Both the position numbers and the translations under genes were made by a program. Positions 20,712-33,786 of a stretch of DNA of 64,000 nt are shown here, piece after piece. Source of the DNA: Peribolospora baueri (lineage: Eukaryota; Basidiomycota; Peribolosporomycetes; Peribolosporales; Peribolosporaceae); contig JAMDHS010000083.1 in NCBI GenBank assembly GCA_029717555.1, forward strand, positions 1 through 64,000, given 5' to 3'. The stretch's first letter is position 1. The number at the start of each line of letters is the position of its first letter. The notes under the pieces were generated by a model, which saw nothing but the letters and a program-made list of their open reading frames with translations, was not told where the DNA came from and ran no database searches.

Positions 20712-23700
20712 TTAGTTGGGACTTTGTGCCACCGCGGCCGTCGGCAAAGCAGCGGCGTCGGTGCGACCAGAAAGTCTGGCCGCCTTGGCGAACTTGAAGA
20801 CTTGATCGATCTCGTCTGCAGCCTTGGACCTCCGCTTCTTGTCCTTCTTTCGTCTCTTCCCTTTCTCCGCCGCCTTGTCGTTCGCGCCGTCGTTCCCCCA
20901 TTCCGACTCTGCCGGGCGTTTCTTTGCGTTCTCCCGAGACTCCTTCGCATGCGCGGCTTGGTCGGAAGACGGGACCTGTGGAGGAACGGGGGCAGAAGAG
21001 GGCGCAGACGACGCGATTGCGGTCGCTTGGGTAATAGGTTTGGCCAAGCTTTCTCGCCATTCGTCGTATCGACGCCGATAGAGATTGAGGTTGACGCGTC
21101 GAATGAAGAATCGGCCGTACGGCGAAGCGAGAAGCTGCCGTTCTCGAGGAGCGAGGGCCGCTGCGACCTTGTCCTGTCGATTCCGGTCAGGCCCGTCGTC
21201 AGTCCTCTGAATCCTGAAAGAGGCGGCGCGCGGCCCCAGCAGCGCAGCTTACCTTGAAGTAGAGGTCAGCGCCGTCCCAAACGGCGTCCGCTACTCGACT
21301 ACCGAACTTGTCCTCTGCCAACTGGTAAAGGCAGGACAACAAGGCGCTCACAAGCTGCTTGCGGGCCTTGGGCGACACCTTGCCTGCTGGTCGGAGAGAG
21401 GCGATAACGACGTGGCAGCCGATCTGATCGCAGCAGATGGATCTCAGATCCGTCTGGTCGAGCGAGAGCAGGCTCTCCAAGACAATCTGACTATGAGGCG
21501 CGGAAAGGTTGAGCAGAGATTGGAGGACCAAGCTGCCTTGCATGCTCGTCGGCCGCCGGTCATTGACTATATTTCGCATCCCTCCTCTGCCCTTCGCGCG
21601 AGCCGCCTCCGCATCTGCGCCGGTATCTTCATCTTGGTGACCGTCCGCATCCTGCGTCTCTTCCTCGTCCTCGGCACCTTCCGCTGCTCTGTCCTTGCCC
21701 TTGACACGCTTCATCCACTGCTTGTGAGTCTGTAGGGTGAGCAAGCACGGCACGAGGACCTTGCGCTCTTCCGCTGAAGACAGGCCGAAGCCATCACAAA
21801 CAGCCTGTCAAAGCGGGCAAGCGAGAAAAGGAAAAGGTGGCATCGGTGTCAGCCACGACGGGATGGACAAGAGGCTGACGAGCAAGGTCCTTTGAGCGCA
21901 CCTCGATGATCTCTCCCTCCGCAACGCCGAGGACGGCGGCGCGATCTATCAATGCCTTGACCGGTCCCAGACGCGATGCCTCTGTGGTTTGGGACAGTCA
22001 CGGTCAGTATCGAAACCCAAGCAGGAGCGCACCAAAGAACACTCACTAACTAGCTTTCCAATACCCGGGCCCACTTCGCCAACCGCCGTGGTCAGCTGCT
22101 CCCCGGACAGTCGCTTGCACGCCTCGGCGACCACAAAGTTAGCTACCGGGTGTGTGCCAAGTCTGACCAGGCGCTCCGAGAAATACGTCCTCCACAGGAC
22201 GTCGAATGCAGGATCTGGCGAAAGGGACACTATGCGCTCGAAGGCGTGTGAGGCTGTCTGGTCACGGAGAAGAGATTCGAGGTAGTCGGTGCGATCCCGT
22301 CCGCCTCCCGGGTTTTCTTCTGTAGTCGGGAGTGAAATCGGGTAGAGCAACAATTGTGAGGAGAGCGTCGTGGACAAAGATGCGCTATACGGCTCGTACT
22401 GCCTAATAAGCACACGCACCGATGCTTGCGATCAACCCGCCCGTCACGCGGTCCATGAGACTGCCCCGTTCTCCACTCTTTCCCTGCTCCGCCTCGACCT
22501 CGAGCAGCATTTGCAGAGTGGGGCTGGCCACCGGGCTGACGGTGAGTGCTCTGGCCTCGTTCTCTCCAAGGTCCTTGACCAGTGCATCTACCATCGTCCG
22601 CAGCTCTTCCCTAAATGCCTCCCGCTTCTGACTTTCGCGCTTTCGTCCTTCTTTACCTTTTGTCTTGCCTTGCGTTTCGTTGGGGTCCACGCCGGAGACG
22701 GCGGTCAAGAGCCGCATGGATACTTCCTTGGCCTTGAACTTTGCGCTCTTTTTAGACCGCACAGAGGAGGGGTCAGACGATGGGGACACGGGCTTGAGGG
22801 AGAGAATAAGGAGAGCGACTCGAAGCACGTGCGACGCGAAAGGGTCTTGGATGAGAATGGGCAGAGAAGGGCGAAGCTCCTGCGGTGCCACGACGCAAAG
22901 CAACATGAGCGGATAACCTTACGAAGGCAAAAATAATATCTGCTGAACGAACACGCACTTCGCATGCATCGAGGAACAGTTGTTGAGCGGTTCTGAGCGT
23001 GCCAGTGTCGATGTCGTCTCTCTCAGACCTTGGAACCGCTACACCGTTGAACACCTCTCTCTCTATCGCAGAGCTCGATAGCGTAAACAGCGTTTGACAG
23101 ACGTGAGAGGCAAAGCGATGCGTCGTGAGAGCTTCATAGCTGTGCACGGAAAGGGTTCGGATAAACGTCGAAGACGATCAGCGCCCAAAACATCACGTAA
23201 GGTGGAGAATTGGAGCGAGAGGGAGACTGCACTCACTTCCCGGACAAAGAATCCATAAACACCCTCCTTGAAACGTCATCCATGGCATACAGGAGCCGTT
23301 CCAACACGATAGAGCAGTCAGGGTCGGTCGCGAGCTGGAGTTCTTTTCCTTGTAGCTCGTTGAGCGCGGCCTTGACGAAGAGCTTCTGATCTGCACGGGT
23401 TCCGAGATGACGAAATGCGAGAGTCAACACATACGATGCCCCTTGAGCAACGCAATCAAATGAGAGATTCTATCTACCTTCCGCGACCTCGACCTTGTCC
23501 TCCTCCTCTGCCCACGCACCCGCCCTCGCCATCTCCTCCTCCTGCTCGGCATACTCTTTCAGCTTCTCCCCAACAGTGCGAAAATAAGCCTTGACCTCGG
23601 GATCAACAAATCCCCACGGCGCAATTTCCGAGTAGTCGAGCGGTCGCTGCTCGGACGCGGGCGCTTTGACCCACGACGGCGTCGAACCATCCCCCGCGTC

Positions 23701-23817
23701 CACAACCGCATCCCTCTCCTCCTCCGGCTGCTCCTCGAATGCAGCCTGAGCTGCTGCTGCCTCCTCTCGGGTCTTGGCACGGTTCCTTCGCCCACGCTTG
23801 CGCACCTCGCGAGGCAT
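20712..23817 (-). CDS. NOP9: Nop9-like pumilio-repeat nucleolar protein
   Basis: Nop9 binds pre-rRNA at the 20S region and is needed for 18S rRNA maturation and 40S export. The protein starts [20 protein letters not shown], a basic nucleolar-type tail. It is followed by [19 protein letters not shown], typical of Nop9, and a series of Puf-type helical repeats: [110 protein letters not shown] and [14 protein letters not shown]. It closes with [19 protein letters not shown] and a lysine-rich tail ([12 protein letters not shown]). About nine introns. An Asp/Glu-rich insertion ([13 protein letters not shown]) lies between repeats. The start is the only ATG before the basic tail. It diverges from the next gene across 245 bp. 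Confidence 0.9.
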
Positions 23818-24062
23818 TCTGTCCTAATGATGACTTGCCTGGTTGGTATTGAGGGGGATGGAAGGCGAACGGCGACAGACGACGACGGCTCTGATACGTC
23901 TCCCTCATTTCTTCTCGCCTACCCCGTCATGGAGCCGCAGTTTTTGGACGAGCGTGTTGCACGTGACTGGCTCTCACACTTTACACGTGCTGCGCGTCGG
24001 CTTGTCGTCCCACAAGACCTTCACCACCACCGCAAACGCACGCAACCAGCGCAGCCCCGACC

Positions 24063-24912
24063 ATGCCGCCGAAAACTCGGCCCACCCCACAGACGCTCCT
24101 CGTCTCCTACCTGCTCACTTCCACCGCGCTCCTTGATGACATCTCTCTTGCAGACTTGCAGAAGCACGTCCCACCTCAGTTCCGCGCCCACCCGCGTCTC
24201 AAGACCGTCCTCCGCTCCCTCCAAGCGCAGAGGACGCACGTGCGCAACCGCGTCAAGCGCAACCTCGTGCTCGAGCTTGATGTCATTTCCGGTGCTTCTG
24301 CAACCGGGGCGCGAGAGAAGAAGGGGAAGCGGAAGCGAGGGGCAAGACATGGGATGCAGGAGGAGGGAGAGGAGGGGGAGGAGGAGGAGGAATGGGTGGA
24401 CGAGCCGGAACGGAGGGGGGACCAGGCGGCCCTCCGAGAGCGTCCGGGAAGCAAGCTAATAGGTTTGAAGGAGGCCGTTGAATGGCTGCGAGGGGAGGAG
24501 GAAAGGTTGGCGAGTGAGACGGAGGAGGGGGAGAAGCGCGCGAAGGAGGTGATGAGGGATATGGAAAGGCGAGTGCGAACCGTCTCCGTCGACCATCCTG
24601 GCAACCGTCGAATGAGCCGCTACAACGCTCATCGCATTTCCGTTTCAATGGTTGTGCCTTGTCACCCACGCGTTGGTTTATTCAGGCGCGTCTCTGCGCT
24701 GTCCGACCTTCGCTACGGACGTCGGGACCAAGAAATCGGCGCGGAGGAGATTATCGCCGACATCGATGTGAGCCTCGCACTCGTTCTCGCCCTTCCCTTC
24801 CAAGACGGCCCAGAAAGCGGTCCAGAACACTAACCGAGCCGCTTTTTTTTCCGCCGCTCCATCTCAGAAATTGATCGCGGCCTGCCGATCTTTGGCGGCA
24901 TCGACTCGATGA
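24063..24912 (+). CDS. Cnl2/Nkp2-family kinetochore protein
   Basis: Cnl2/Nkp2 proteins belong to the inner (CCAN/Ctf19) kinetochore. The N-terminus TPQTLLVSYLLTSTALLDD, then LADLQKHVPPQFRAHPRLKT and VLRSLQAQRTHVRNRVKRNL fit the family. A Glu-rich stretch and a coiled-coil region (RGEEERLASETEEGEKRAKE) follow, then LSDLRYGRRDQEIGAEE. The frame is open from 24063 to the GTGAGC donor after 24767; a last exon 24868-24912 adds KLIAACRSLAASTR. A second intron may lie around 24573-24685, as a GTGCGA donor and a TTCAG acceptor are present, but their phases do not fit and I leave the frame uninterrupted. Length near 250 residues is within the range of fungal members. It shares a short divergent promoter with NOP9. 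Confidence 0.72.
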
Positions 24913-25048
24913 TTCACACAAGCGCGAAAGACCTTCGAGCAGGCCCCGCTTCCAAATTTCTAAATCCCGTATTCGAAGATATAACACGTTGAACCACGCC
25001 ATTCGGCAACCCATTCGCGGCAGATCAGTCAAGCTTTCCACGCGGGCT

Positions 25049-27827
25049 CTACTCGATGTCGGGCAGCACGACCTCGACGACGGCGCTACGGCCTCCTTGG
25101 ACGGCCTCAACGGCCTTTCTGAGCACAGACTCGAGCATTTCCGGCTTGTCCACCTTTGCGCCCCAGCATTTGCCTTCCCCGCCAGCAGCGGCGACGGCCA
25201 CCGGTGCGTAACGGACGCGGAAGCCGTCGGTCTTGATGCCGAAGCCTACTCCGAGATCCTCCGCGGTAGTGCGGGAGGCATAACCATGCGGGTGGACCCC
25301 TATGGCGCTCAACTTGGGCGACTTCCAGCCGCCGTTGCAAAGGATCACTTGGAGGATCGGAGAGGACATGCGCGAGGAGAGAGCGTGGACGGCCGTCGGG
25401 ATGGAGAAGAGCCTGTGCGGGCGAAGGAAGGGAGAGGAGGAAGACGGAAGAGTCAGAGCTGAGCGCCGACGTTCCTTTCCGCATCCAGCCTTCTTCCGTG
25501 TGTGTTGTCCTCGATGCACCGACGCACCAACTGCCGTCTCCGCTGACGGTGCACACGATCGGCTTCTCATCATCCTCCTTGCCACCGCCGACTCGGAAGC
25601 CCTCCTTTTCGACTGCATAGCTCATCCCCACCGCCGCGCCGCCGTTCCACCCGAGACTGGTGGCACCGCTGGTGAACCATCTCCTAGGGTCTTTGGGAGC
25701 CAAGAAGTCGGCGGCGGGCTTGTAGTTACTGATTGCCTCGCTGCACAGGAGCCTGTTCTCAGGGAGCACCCGGGCGAGGGTGGAGAGCGCGAACGCCGGC
25801 GACACCGTGTCCGGGTGTTCAGCGTCCGACGCCTGTTCCACGCTCGACGCCTCGGCCAACTCCTTGACGCGTCGAGCGTGGCGAGAGACAAACTCTTCGC
25901 GCCGGCTCGCGAAGCGGGACTGCGCGGAGGTGGGGATGGACGGTGTCGTTTGGAGATGGGAGAGCAACTGCTGGATCGCGAGACGCGCAGAGGCCGTGTA
26001 GCGGTGCGACGCGGCGATGTAGAAGAGCGGCATGGCTGTGTGCGAGACAAACACGATAGACCGGAATGTTTGAGCGCAAAGATGCGAAAATCGGGAGCGG
26101 GCCCTCGCGAGGGGGTTCGAAATGGGTCAGAGATAAGAGGGGCATGGACCAGAGACGCACCCATCTTGAGCGGATCGATGTCGATGTGGATGATGGTCGC
26201 GCCTGGCGCGGGCTTATTCTCGGCCGGAATCCTAAGTCGACGTGAACGGCGATTGGAGAACGGCATCATCATGTCAGAGATTCGGATGGCTCGCTTGGTC
26301 CTCTCCGAACCCTCGGGGGAGCAAGTACCGGGTCTCACCAAGGAACGTCGGAATCGAGGACTAGAACAACGTCAGCCTTTGCGAGTAGTTCGTTCTGGCC
26401 GCCTGCGTTCCATTGATTGCCAGTGTACCAGATGTTGCTGGCCGGAAAGTTGCACCTGGAAGGTCCAAAGGGAAAGATAAGGAAAAGGGAGGACGCTTTA
26501 AAAAAGACGGAGGACAACCAAGGAGCTGACAGCCATCGCCGCATCTGCAGGGACGCTGACGCTCACCAGAACGGCGAAGCCTCCACGACGGGCAAGGCGA
26601 TCTGGTCGGAAAGCTTGACGAGAAGCTTGACGGCCTCTGGATCGCGACCTAGGACACTAGTTATGACGAGCGGATTCTCCGCCTCCACGAGCAGCTTGAC
26701 GAGCTCTGGCACGGCATCGGGCGGGAGCGCTGGCGAGGGGACGGGTTGCCAGTGGCGGAGATCGAGGTGCGGCGACCTGCGTCCTTTGGGCGCTGTCGTC
26801 GATTCAACCCACACCTCGTCCAGCTCGGTCTCCATCACCTCCCTTGCTCCGAAGAGGTACACGGGACCCTTGGGATCCGTCGTGGCGATCTGCAGCGCGC
26901 GGAGCGTCACTTGAGGGATGTTAGCGGCCGCGCGAAATTCGTACGTGTACTTGGAGTACTCGCGGACGATGTTCGGTTGCGCATGGTTGTCTTGTACTGT
27001 AAGGCAGCGCAACGACGCATGCATTGAGCTGTCAGTATGTACTCTGGTCTCTGAGCGAAAGTAAAAGGCTCTCGATGTCCATTGACAGGAAAGAAATAGG
27101 ACGCACTCCAATGAATGAACTCGTTCCTAGATCCTCTCATCTCTCCTTCTTGAGTGAGGGGCGTCAGGCCGGTGAAGACGAGGACAGGGATGCGAGCGCG
27201 AAAGAGGTTGTGCATCGACCCTCCCGCATTCTGGAGTCCACAGCTGATGATGATGGTACGTGAGCGTTGGACGAGGTCAGGGTCTTCAGCTGGCTGGAAC
27301 GCTCGCATCGACGAGATGGGAGGCGGGATAACGCTCACTCAACGTGCAGAATAACGGCGGCCACTCTACCCGTGGCTTGGTAGTAGCCTTGGGCCGCTGA
27401 CATGGCCACCATCTGACCCGCGACGGCGTGGACGAGAAGGGAGAAACGGCCGAGTGAGCAGTGCCGCTTTCTTCCACCTTGGACTCGTCCAAAGCAGCGC
27501 GGTTCGGGAGACGGAAGGACGGACCTCATGAGCGACGCCGACGACCTTGGGCAGCTTCCTTCCGGTGGCCTTGGCCTCGGCGAGCGCCTCAAGGAAGGAA
27601 GGGTGGTCCGAGCCGAGGTTGGCGAAGACGACGCTTAGGGAGCGGGCCGACGGGCGACGGGGCGAGAAGATCAAAGCAGGACGGGAAGGCGGCATGACGA
27701 GCGAAAGAGGAAAGCGAGCGGGTGAGAGGCGAAGGACATTGTGGAGACGCAAGACGACGGGCTGCACTTACCTGATGCCCCATTTCAAGAGCGTCTCGAG
27801 GAAGGCTGTCGTGGCCGTGTAGGGCAT
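25049..27827 (-). CDS. Thiamine-diphosphate-dependent enzyme (acetolactate synthase/decarboxylase superfamily)
   Basis: These enzymes cleave or form C-C bonds next to a carbonyl using ThDP and Mg2+. Seen in order: MPYTATTAFLETLLKWGIR; FANLGSDHPSFLEALAEAK; MVAMSAAQGYYQATGRVAAV, containing the A-x-GY part of the Pyr domain; FRARIPVLVFTGLTPLTQEG; a central domain with ATIIHIDIDPLKM; GATSLGWNGGAAVGMSYAVE; and the ThDP-binding motif SGDGSW followed by the Asn-containing NGGWKSPKL. It ends VVEVVLPDIE, stop at 25049. About ten introns. The pattern resembles a group of fungal proteins annotated as acetolactate synthase-like, distinct from mitochondrial Ilv2 because no clear mitochondrial leader or FAD-loop is evident. 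The substrate is unknown. A short upstream exon cannot be excluded. Confidence 0.82.
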
Positions 27828-29084
27828 CTTGGGTGCTGGCTGTTTCGCGGAAGGGGGTGAGCGTGGGGTCAGACGCCAAGTAGTGGTGAGCAAGCGTGGG
27901 CAGGCTGACGTTCGTCGATGGTGGTGAAGAGGTGAGAGCTCGTTGACGTCGATGCCCAACGGGCAGCCTAAGACGATATAAGGCTAACACCACCGACGTT
28001 CGCCCGCCTTTACCCCGCACTTGCTCCTCCATCTCTCCCCATCTTCCGCCTCTGCCGAGCGCCAACCGGAATCTGCGAGCCCACTCAAACATTCAAACAG
28101 GCACAGCAACGCTCACGCGACCCGCTGCCGAGCACGAGCGCACCATCGCAGCCTCTCTCAAGTCTTCTTTCCAGGGCGCATCTCTGCGGAAGGCAATCCT
28201 ACCCCGGAGAAACAGTCGCGCCGCGCCGAACATCCCAGGACGATCGGTTGAGCCGGACCGGACGCCGGCGGATAGGCGAGGTGATGGATGGCGATCGCTA
28301 TCAGACAAGATTGCCGACGTCGGTCTGTTTCGTCCGTATTATGTCGTCCATACACGCACCTCGCTGAGCACCAGCACGCTCGCGGCGACCGCGTACGTCG
28401 CGTGTATGCTGGACGAAGCCGCTGAGCTCCCCTCCTTCGTCCTATGCACAGCAAGCATGCACCAGCCTAGACGGGCCCTCGCTCGTGAAGGGGACGTCGT
28501 CCACGGCTCAACCGGGCCGCCGGGCGGCGTGATTCGTGGCGAGACAGCTTACACGACTTGGGATGGCACAGCAGCTCGTGAGCACCGATGGTCTCCATGT
28601 CCCAGCAGCGCGCACTGTCGCCGCAGGGCATAAAAGCAAGAAGGAACGGAGCGTTCCGATCGGACACCTTCCTCACACGGCTAAACCGCCATTCGAGATG
28701 ACGACGACGACGACGCTTTTCTCACCCTTTCCCTCCTTCTCTCAGAGTTCAGATGCTAGAATGGAGAACCCGTTCCGAATCGCTTGCCGACCAAAGCAGT
28801 TATGCCGACGATCGCCCTGCTCGCTACACCCCGAGTCGCCCATTCGTTCTTCCTCTCTCCAGCCCAACATCCGTACCGTTGGCAGAAATGAGGAGCAGCT
28901 CTTCGTCGGAGGACAGAACAGCGGGTGTGAACGCACAGAGGGATAAATGGGGATCGTCCTGCCGCTCCTTCGTCTTTTGTCTCCCATTCTTGCCCACCCT
29001 CCATCCAAAGCAGCGCTGGCTGCCGCCTTTTGAACGCTTCCTTCCTCTCCTTTAGGCCCACTCGACATACTACAGAAAGGAACC
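27828..29084. other. Divergent promoter region, ThDP enzyme and protease
   Basis: This 1.26-kb interval lies between two divergent genes. Several frames of 60-160 codons are open on both strands, none with recognisable domains or splice structure. I see no RNA gene. Confidence 0.45.
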
Positions 29085-30935
29085 ATGCGTCTCCATCGTC
29101 CCTCCTTCCAGGCTCTCCTCAGCGCGTCATGCTTCTCCGCCGTGCTGGGCCAGATGGCAACCGCCGACGCACATGCGCATGCACGACCGCACCCCGACGG
29201 CGTGATCAACCTCCCACTGTCGCGCTTCAAGCGGGCCCCTTCTCCTGCTCAAGAGGCCGAGGGTGCCCCGGCTGTAGGCGCCCAAGTGGCGGACGGTACG
29301 ACGGAATCGGTCCCGTTGGCTGATTATCAGGACAAGTGAGGCGGACGGCCATGCAAATGGGCATGAACGGTAGGCGGACTCTCGTCCCGTCCGCTGTCGC
29401 TCACCCGCTCTCTTTCTTGCTCAGCCTCTACATCATCCCCGTCCAAATCGGCGACTCCAACCTTCACTTCCAGCTCGACTCGGGCTCCGCTGACCTGTGG
29501 AGCTTCACCTCTGACTGCTCGACCGAAGTGTGCAAGTCTTCGAACCAGCCCAAGTACTCGCCCTCCTCGTCTCTCAACGCAACCGAGTTACCGTACATAA
29601 TCCACTACGGCGCGGGCATCATGCCCACGTACGCCAATGGAACGGTCGGATATGAGAAGGTGCGTCTGCATCCATGTGTCTCGCCGGTCCCGGTCCGGTT
29701 CCACCGGGAGTTAAGATTTTTATTCCCCGCCTTTCCTCTCCTCTTGCGCCGCCTCCGGATAGGTCCGCCTCGGCAGCCTCGATATCCCCGACCAAGCGTT
29801 CGCGCAAGTGAGCTCGACGAACAACTCCATCGTCACTCGCGCTTCCGGCATCTGGGGTGTCGGCTTCCCCGAGGCGTCTGAGATCACTGGCGCCATCTTG
29901 GGCGTCCACGGCCGCGGCGATTGCGTATCGGCTCAAGATGACGAGCAGAACGACAAGAAGAGCTGCCCAGCGCCGAGTCGGGAGGAGAAGGTCAAGGCTA
30001 ACCCGTTCCTCGCCAGATTGGCAATGCAGGGCTTGCTCAAGGAACCCATGTTCAGCCTGTCTCTCGAGAGGGTGAGTCTGGTGCGACGTATCGCCGGCTG
30101 AGCCTCCGACTGACGGACGCTCGTCGATATATGATCTCATAGAATGATCCGGGGGAGGAGAACGCGTCGTCGCCTCAGACAAAGTCCGCCGGCCAGCTCA
30201 CGCTCGGCGGCCTGCCCACGACCGTCGCCAACTCGTCGCTCACCTGGCTCCCTCTCGTCTACTCCTCCGAGACGGGCTCGCCAGGCTACTGGGGCGTGCC
30301 CATCGAAGGCGCCTCGCTCAATGGCTCGCCACTGCCGATGCCGCCTGCAAACTCGGACAAGACTCCGCCGACGGCAGTTATCGACAGCGGCACCTCCTTC
30401 GCCCTCTTTCCGCCCGTCACCTTCGCAGCTCTGCTGGAGCGAATGCCTTCGTACGATCCCAAGACGGGCCTCGGGCCTTGCGACGACCTCGGACATTGGG
30501 ATCTAAGCTTCCGCTTCGCCGGTAAGGACTTCCACGTCGACCCTGCCGACTTGGTGGAGGATGCGCAGCAGAAGGACGACCGCGGCCGGCCGCTTTGTTA
30601 CCCCAAGTTTACCGCCGCGAACGAGTACGACGCCGACAAGCAGGCGTTCAACTTTCTCCTCGGCGACAGTGAGTGACTGCCGAACAGAACGAGCGGCCAG
30701 GAAGGACCGTCGGATGGAGCCTGGAAAGCGGATTTTGGCAAGCTATCGTTCCGATGACTGACTTCGCCCTCTACAACCCCCGCCTCTTCTCTTCTCTTCT
30801 CACGACCCACTATCAGCCTTCATGAAGAACGTCCTCACCGCCTTCTACTACGGCGACCTGCACAGCCCTCAGAACGACCCGCCACGCCTCGGCATGCTCT
30901 CTCTCACCCCGCCTCCGAGACAGCTCAGGTGGTGA
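29085..30935 (+). CDS. Secreted pepsin-like aspartic protease
   Basis: Five exons, 29085-29335, 29425-29659, 29763-30071, 30143-30668 and 30817-30935, with matching phases, give 479 residues. The N-terminus MRLHRPSFQALLSASCFSAV is a signal peptide, followed by a propeptide with a basic site (RFKRAP). The mature part begins near LYIIPVQIGDSNLHFQLD. The two catalytic aspartates are in LDSGSADLW and IDSGTSFALF; the flap Tyr lies in LPYIIHYGAGIM. Several N-x-S/T sites suggest glycosylation. Two Cys pairs are plausible (CSTEVC and the C-terminal CDD...LCY). No hydrophobic or GPI-type C-terminus follows, so a soluble extracellular or vacuolar enzyme is likely. Fungal A1-family proteases of this kind degrade external protein at acid pH. 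The gene looks intact. Confidence 0.93.
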
Positions 30936-31220
30936 TGACCGCGCTACACCCGACCTAAACCGGCCCATGGAATGGATGGACGGCGCGAAAGTGGAACGGA
31001 AGGACTATAATAGACTTTGGATGTACGGGCCAGCTCCCTCTTCGCTTGTTACCCCTTTGTCCTCCCATGCGCATACGATTCGATGCGATGCGAAAGACGG
31101 ATGAAATGTTTTCGAGACAGTTCGATCGTCATACCAATACACGCGTACAATCAGACGGCGTTGAAGGGAGGAAGGAAGGGGTGGAGACACGCGGCGGAGA
31201 GCCAAATAGAGTTGGGTGAT

Positions 31221-32086
31221 CAGGCAGTGTTTCGCAGAACTGAGCGTGACCGGAAACAGAGTGTCAGTTAAATCGAAGAGCAAAAAAAAGGGCCCATATT
31301 GAGACGAGGAGAGGAAGGAAGGCTCACCCAACACGACAGAATCACCGCTGAAGGACGGAGGCAGGATGAGAGGAGAAAAATGCAGACAAAGTCATGTCAG
31401 CCGGACGCCACAGCGCGCGTGCCTCAGGCGCGCGAGCGGCCGACCGGATGGCAGCGCATAACGATAAGCACAAAGACTCACCGCAAGAACATCTTGCTGA
31501 TAAACCGATCCTTGTTTACCGGCTTCTTGTTCTTCCCCTTCGGGACCTCCGTCCACATCTAAATGGGATGGTGAACGGGTACACATGTGCCGGATCGCAA
31601 CGGGGCGAGACAGATGAGGGAAAGGAAGCGAGAAAACATTGCCGAGGGATCAGCGGCGGAACACGGCCATAGGGAATGCGGGCTAGTTGAGAGCCTTCCG
31701 TCTCTCCTCCATCAGGGTGTGGAGAAAACGCGACTGGACGCCCTGTCCTGTTCCGTGCCAATGCCGCCCAGGCGCCATCTAAGCGCGCTCACCTCCTTTA
31801 CGTTCTCCAACACCATGTTGGAATGCCGATCAAATGCCTTGACCCTGGCCAAAAGCTTCTTGTTGTTGCGCAGAGAGATGAGGATCTGTGTGTGGTTGCG
31901 GACCGACTGCTGGAGAACGCTCAAGGGACCTTGGCCGATCTCGTACTCCTCCAGCTGTCGGATCTCGGCCTCAGTGAGCTCGGACTTGGGCACGTTTACG
32001 TATTGGCTGTGGGGGAAGGGAAAAAAATAAGTGCCGAGAAGGAAACAAGTGGATGCTTGCGAGAGGAGGAACGGGACGCACCTCAT
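31221..32086 (-). CDS. SMD2: Small nuclear ribonucleoprotein Sm D2
   Basis: Sm D2 is part of the heptameric ring on spliceosomal U1, U2, U4 and U5 snRNAs. Five exons, 32086-32082, 32006-31793, 31558-31482, 31347-31328 and 31240-31221, give 111 residues: [20 protein letters not shown], then [10 protein letters not shown], the Sm1 motif [20 protein letters not shown] with [11 protein letters not shown], and the Sm2 motif FLRGDSVVLVLRN. Three exons are tiny: the first has only five coding bases, and the last two have 20 bases each. All borders are GT-AG and phases fit, and the assembled protein matches the family over its full length, which supports the model. Confidence 0.93.
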
Positions 32087-32937
32087 TTTGCGCCGTCTTG
32101 GTGTCGCCGGGATGATGATGGTGCTCGACGAGAACAAGAATGACGATCGCCCCGGACGTTGTGCAGAATCGCGTCCTATTCGGTCACGTGACTGCGTTCG
32201 AGGTGCAAGCCAGGCCGTGAGAGGCGGGCGGCAGAAGACATTAAGACAGAAAGACGGGCAGTGGAAGGAAGTTTCAGTACTGCTCCCATCTATTCCATGG
32301 CTGCCGCCTGTTGAACCATTTGTGGGCTCCTTCTTGCATTGTCCACATCTTACGAGGGCATGTGTTATGAGAGAATTCATGCTCCCTTATAGATACGGCG
32401 CCACCATCACCCTCCGCCCTTACACGGTGGAGGGGCTCAACGAGGAAACTCTGCCAATCTCTCCCCGAGTTTGCACAGGCGCCATGGGAAGCAACCACCT
32501 TCGCAATCCATAACCACCTACAACCGTCAACGAAGCCGCCTCGCAGGAGCGCTTTCAACATGCAGCTCGAACATGTTGAATGGCCACCATGCTTGAGCCA
32601 CACGTGGCCACCCGTTGGCCACCTATCTCGCCGTGTCAAAGGATCCGGGGCAGCACCCACCTCACCTCGTGCCGTCCGCGCGAAACGTCCTTGCCGTCAC
32701 GTCGCCTGACTCGCACTCTTCGGATCTCGGCTGTCCGACACACGATGAAGCGAACGGAAATCCATACATCGCGACGTACATCGCGTAGATCGATACATAC
32801 GATACAACCTGGCGAAGGAGAAACCTGAAGCCTGACCTCAACGAAAAGAAGACAGACAAGACGAAGAAAGGACGGGATCAAGAGGAGTGTATGTAAAGGC
32901 TGTGAGAAGACTCGACCGTCCGATGACGGCTCGATGC
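32087..32937. other. Intergenic region between Sm D2 and histone H4 copy 2
   Basis: About 850 bp. It includes the Sm D2 promoter side and the H4 3' side. I see no gene; open frames are unsupported. Confidence 0.5.
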
Positions 32938-33786
32938 TTAGGCGGAACCGCTGTCCAACGGACAAGAATTTAGAGTTGAGTCAGTTAGGGCAGTGGGACG
33001 CTTGGCACGTGCGCCTCCGGTTGGCGGTTACTCACAAACCGTAGAGGGTGCGGCCCTGCCTCTTGAGCGCGTAGACCACGTCGAGGGCGGTGACTAGAAA
33101 AGTAATGTTGACGAGGCGGGAGAGAGATGAGCAGCTGGGTCAGCAACAAGGCGCTCAAGTGGAACCGTAGGGGTTCTAGACACGTCGCAAGGAGAATCGG
33201 TTCCAAAAGAGCTCTCCACTAGACCCACCGGTCTTGCGCTTGGCGTGCTCAGTGTAGGTGACAGAGTCGCGGATGACCGACTCGAGGAAGAGCTTGAGAA
33301 CGCCACGGGTCTCGTCATAGCTGAGGCGAGGGAGAAGAAGAAACGCGACGACGACGCGTTGGGGATGAGCATGTACTCGGCGGAAATTTCCGATGCGAAG
33401 GTAGACGACGGAGGCGAAGGAGAGACTCACATCAGACCGGAGATACGCTTGACACCGCCACGACGAGCGAGACGGCGGATAGCGGGTTTGGTGATACCCT
33501 GGATGTTGTCACGAAGGATCTGTGATGTTCGTAAAGTTGACGACGCGAGCAAGAGAGATGGGAGATGAGCGAGCATGAAGGAAGGCATAGTGAGCGCGAC
33601 AGAAGGAGACACGAACGAGGGACGCCCGGCTAGCGGTCACGCCGGAGCGCCAGGTCGTATCGACACGTTCGATCACCCTCCGGTGCTTGCTCGACGTCGC
33701 TGACGAGGATGAGGTTCACTCACCTTGCGGTGACGCTTGGCGCCGCCCTTGCCAAGGCCCTTACCACCCTTACCGCGACCGGACAT
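32938..33786 (-). CDS. Histone H4 (copy 2)
   Basis: Five exons, 33786-33724, 33519-33431, 33320-33229, 33093-33036 and 32950-32938, total 315 bases and encode a 104-residue H4 of the same length as copy 1, again ending GFGSA. Introns after codon 21 and within codon 82 are shared with copy 1. The middle intron lies within codon 51 (after GL and the first two bases of Ile) instead of after codon 60, and an extra intron splits the Phe codon of GF near the end, leaving a 13-base last exon. The protein thus constrains two different intron layouts. The copies lie about 12.6 kb apart in opposite orientation. Confidence 0.97.
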
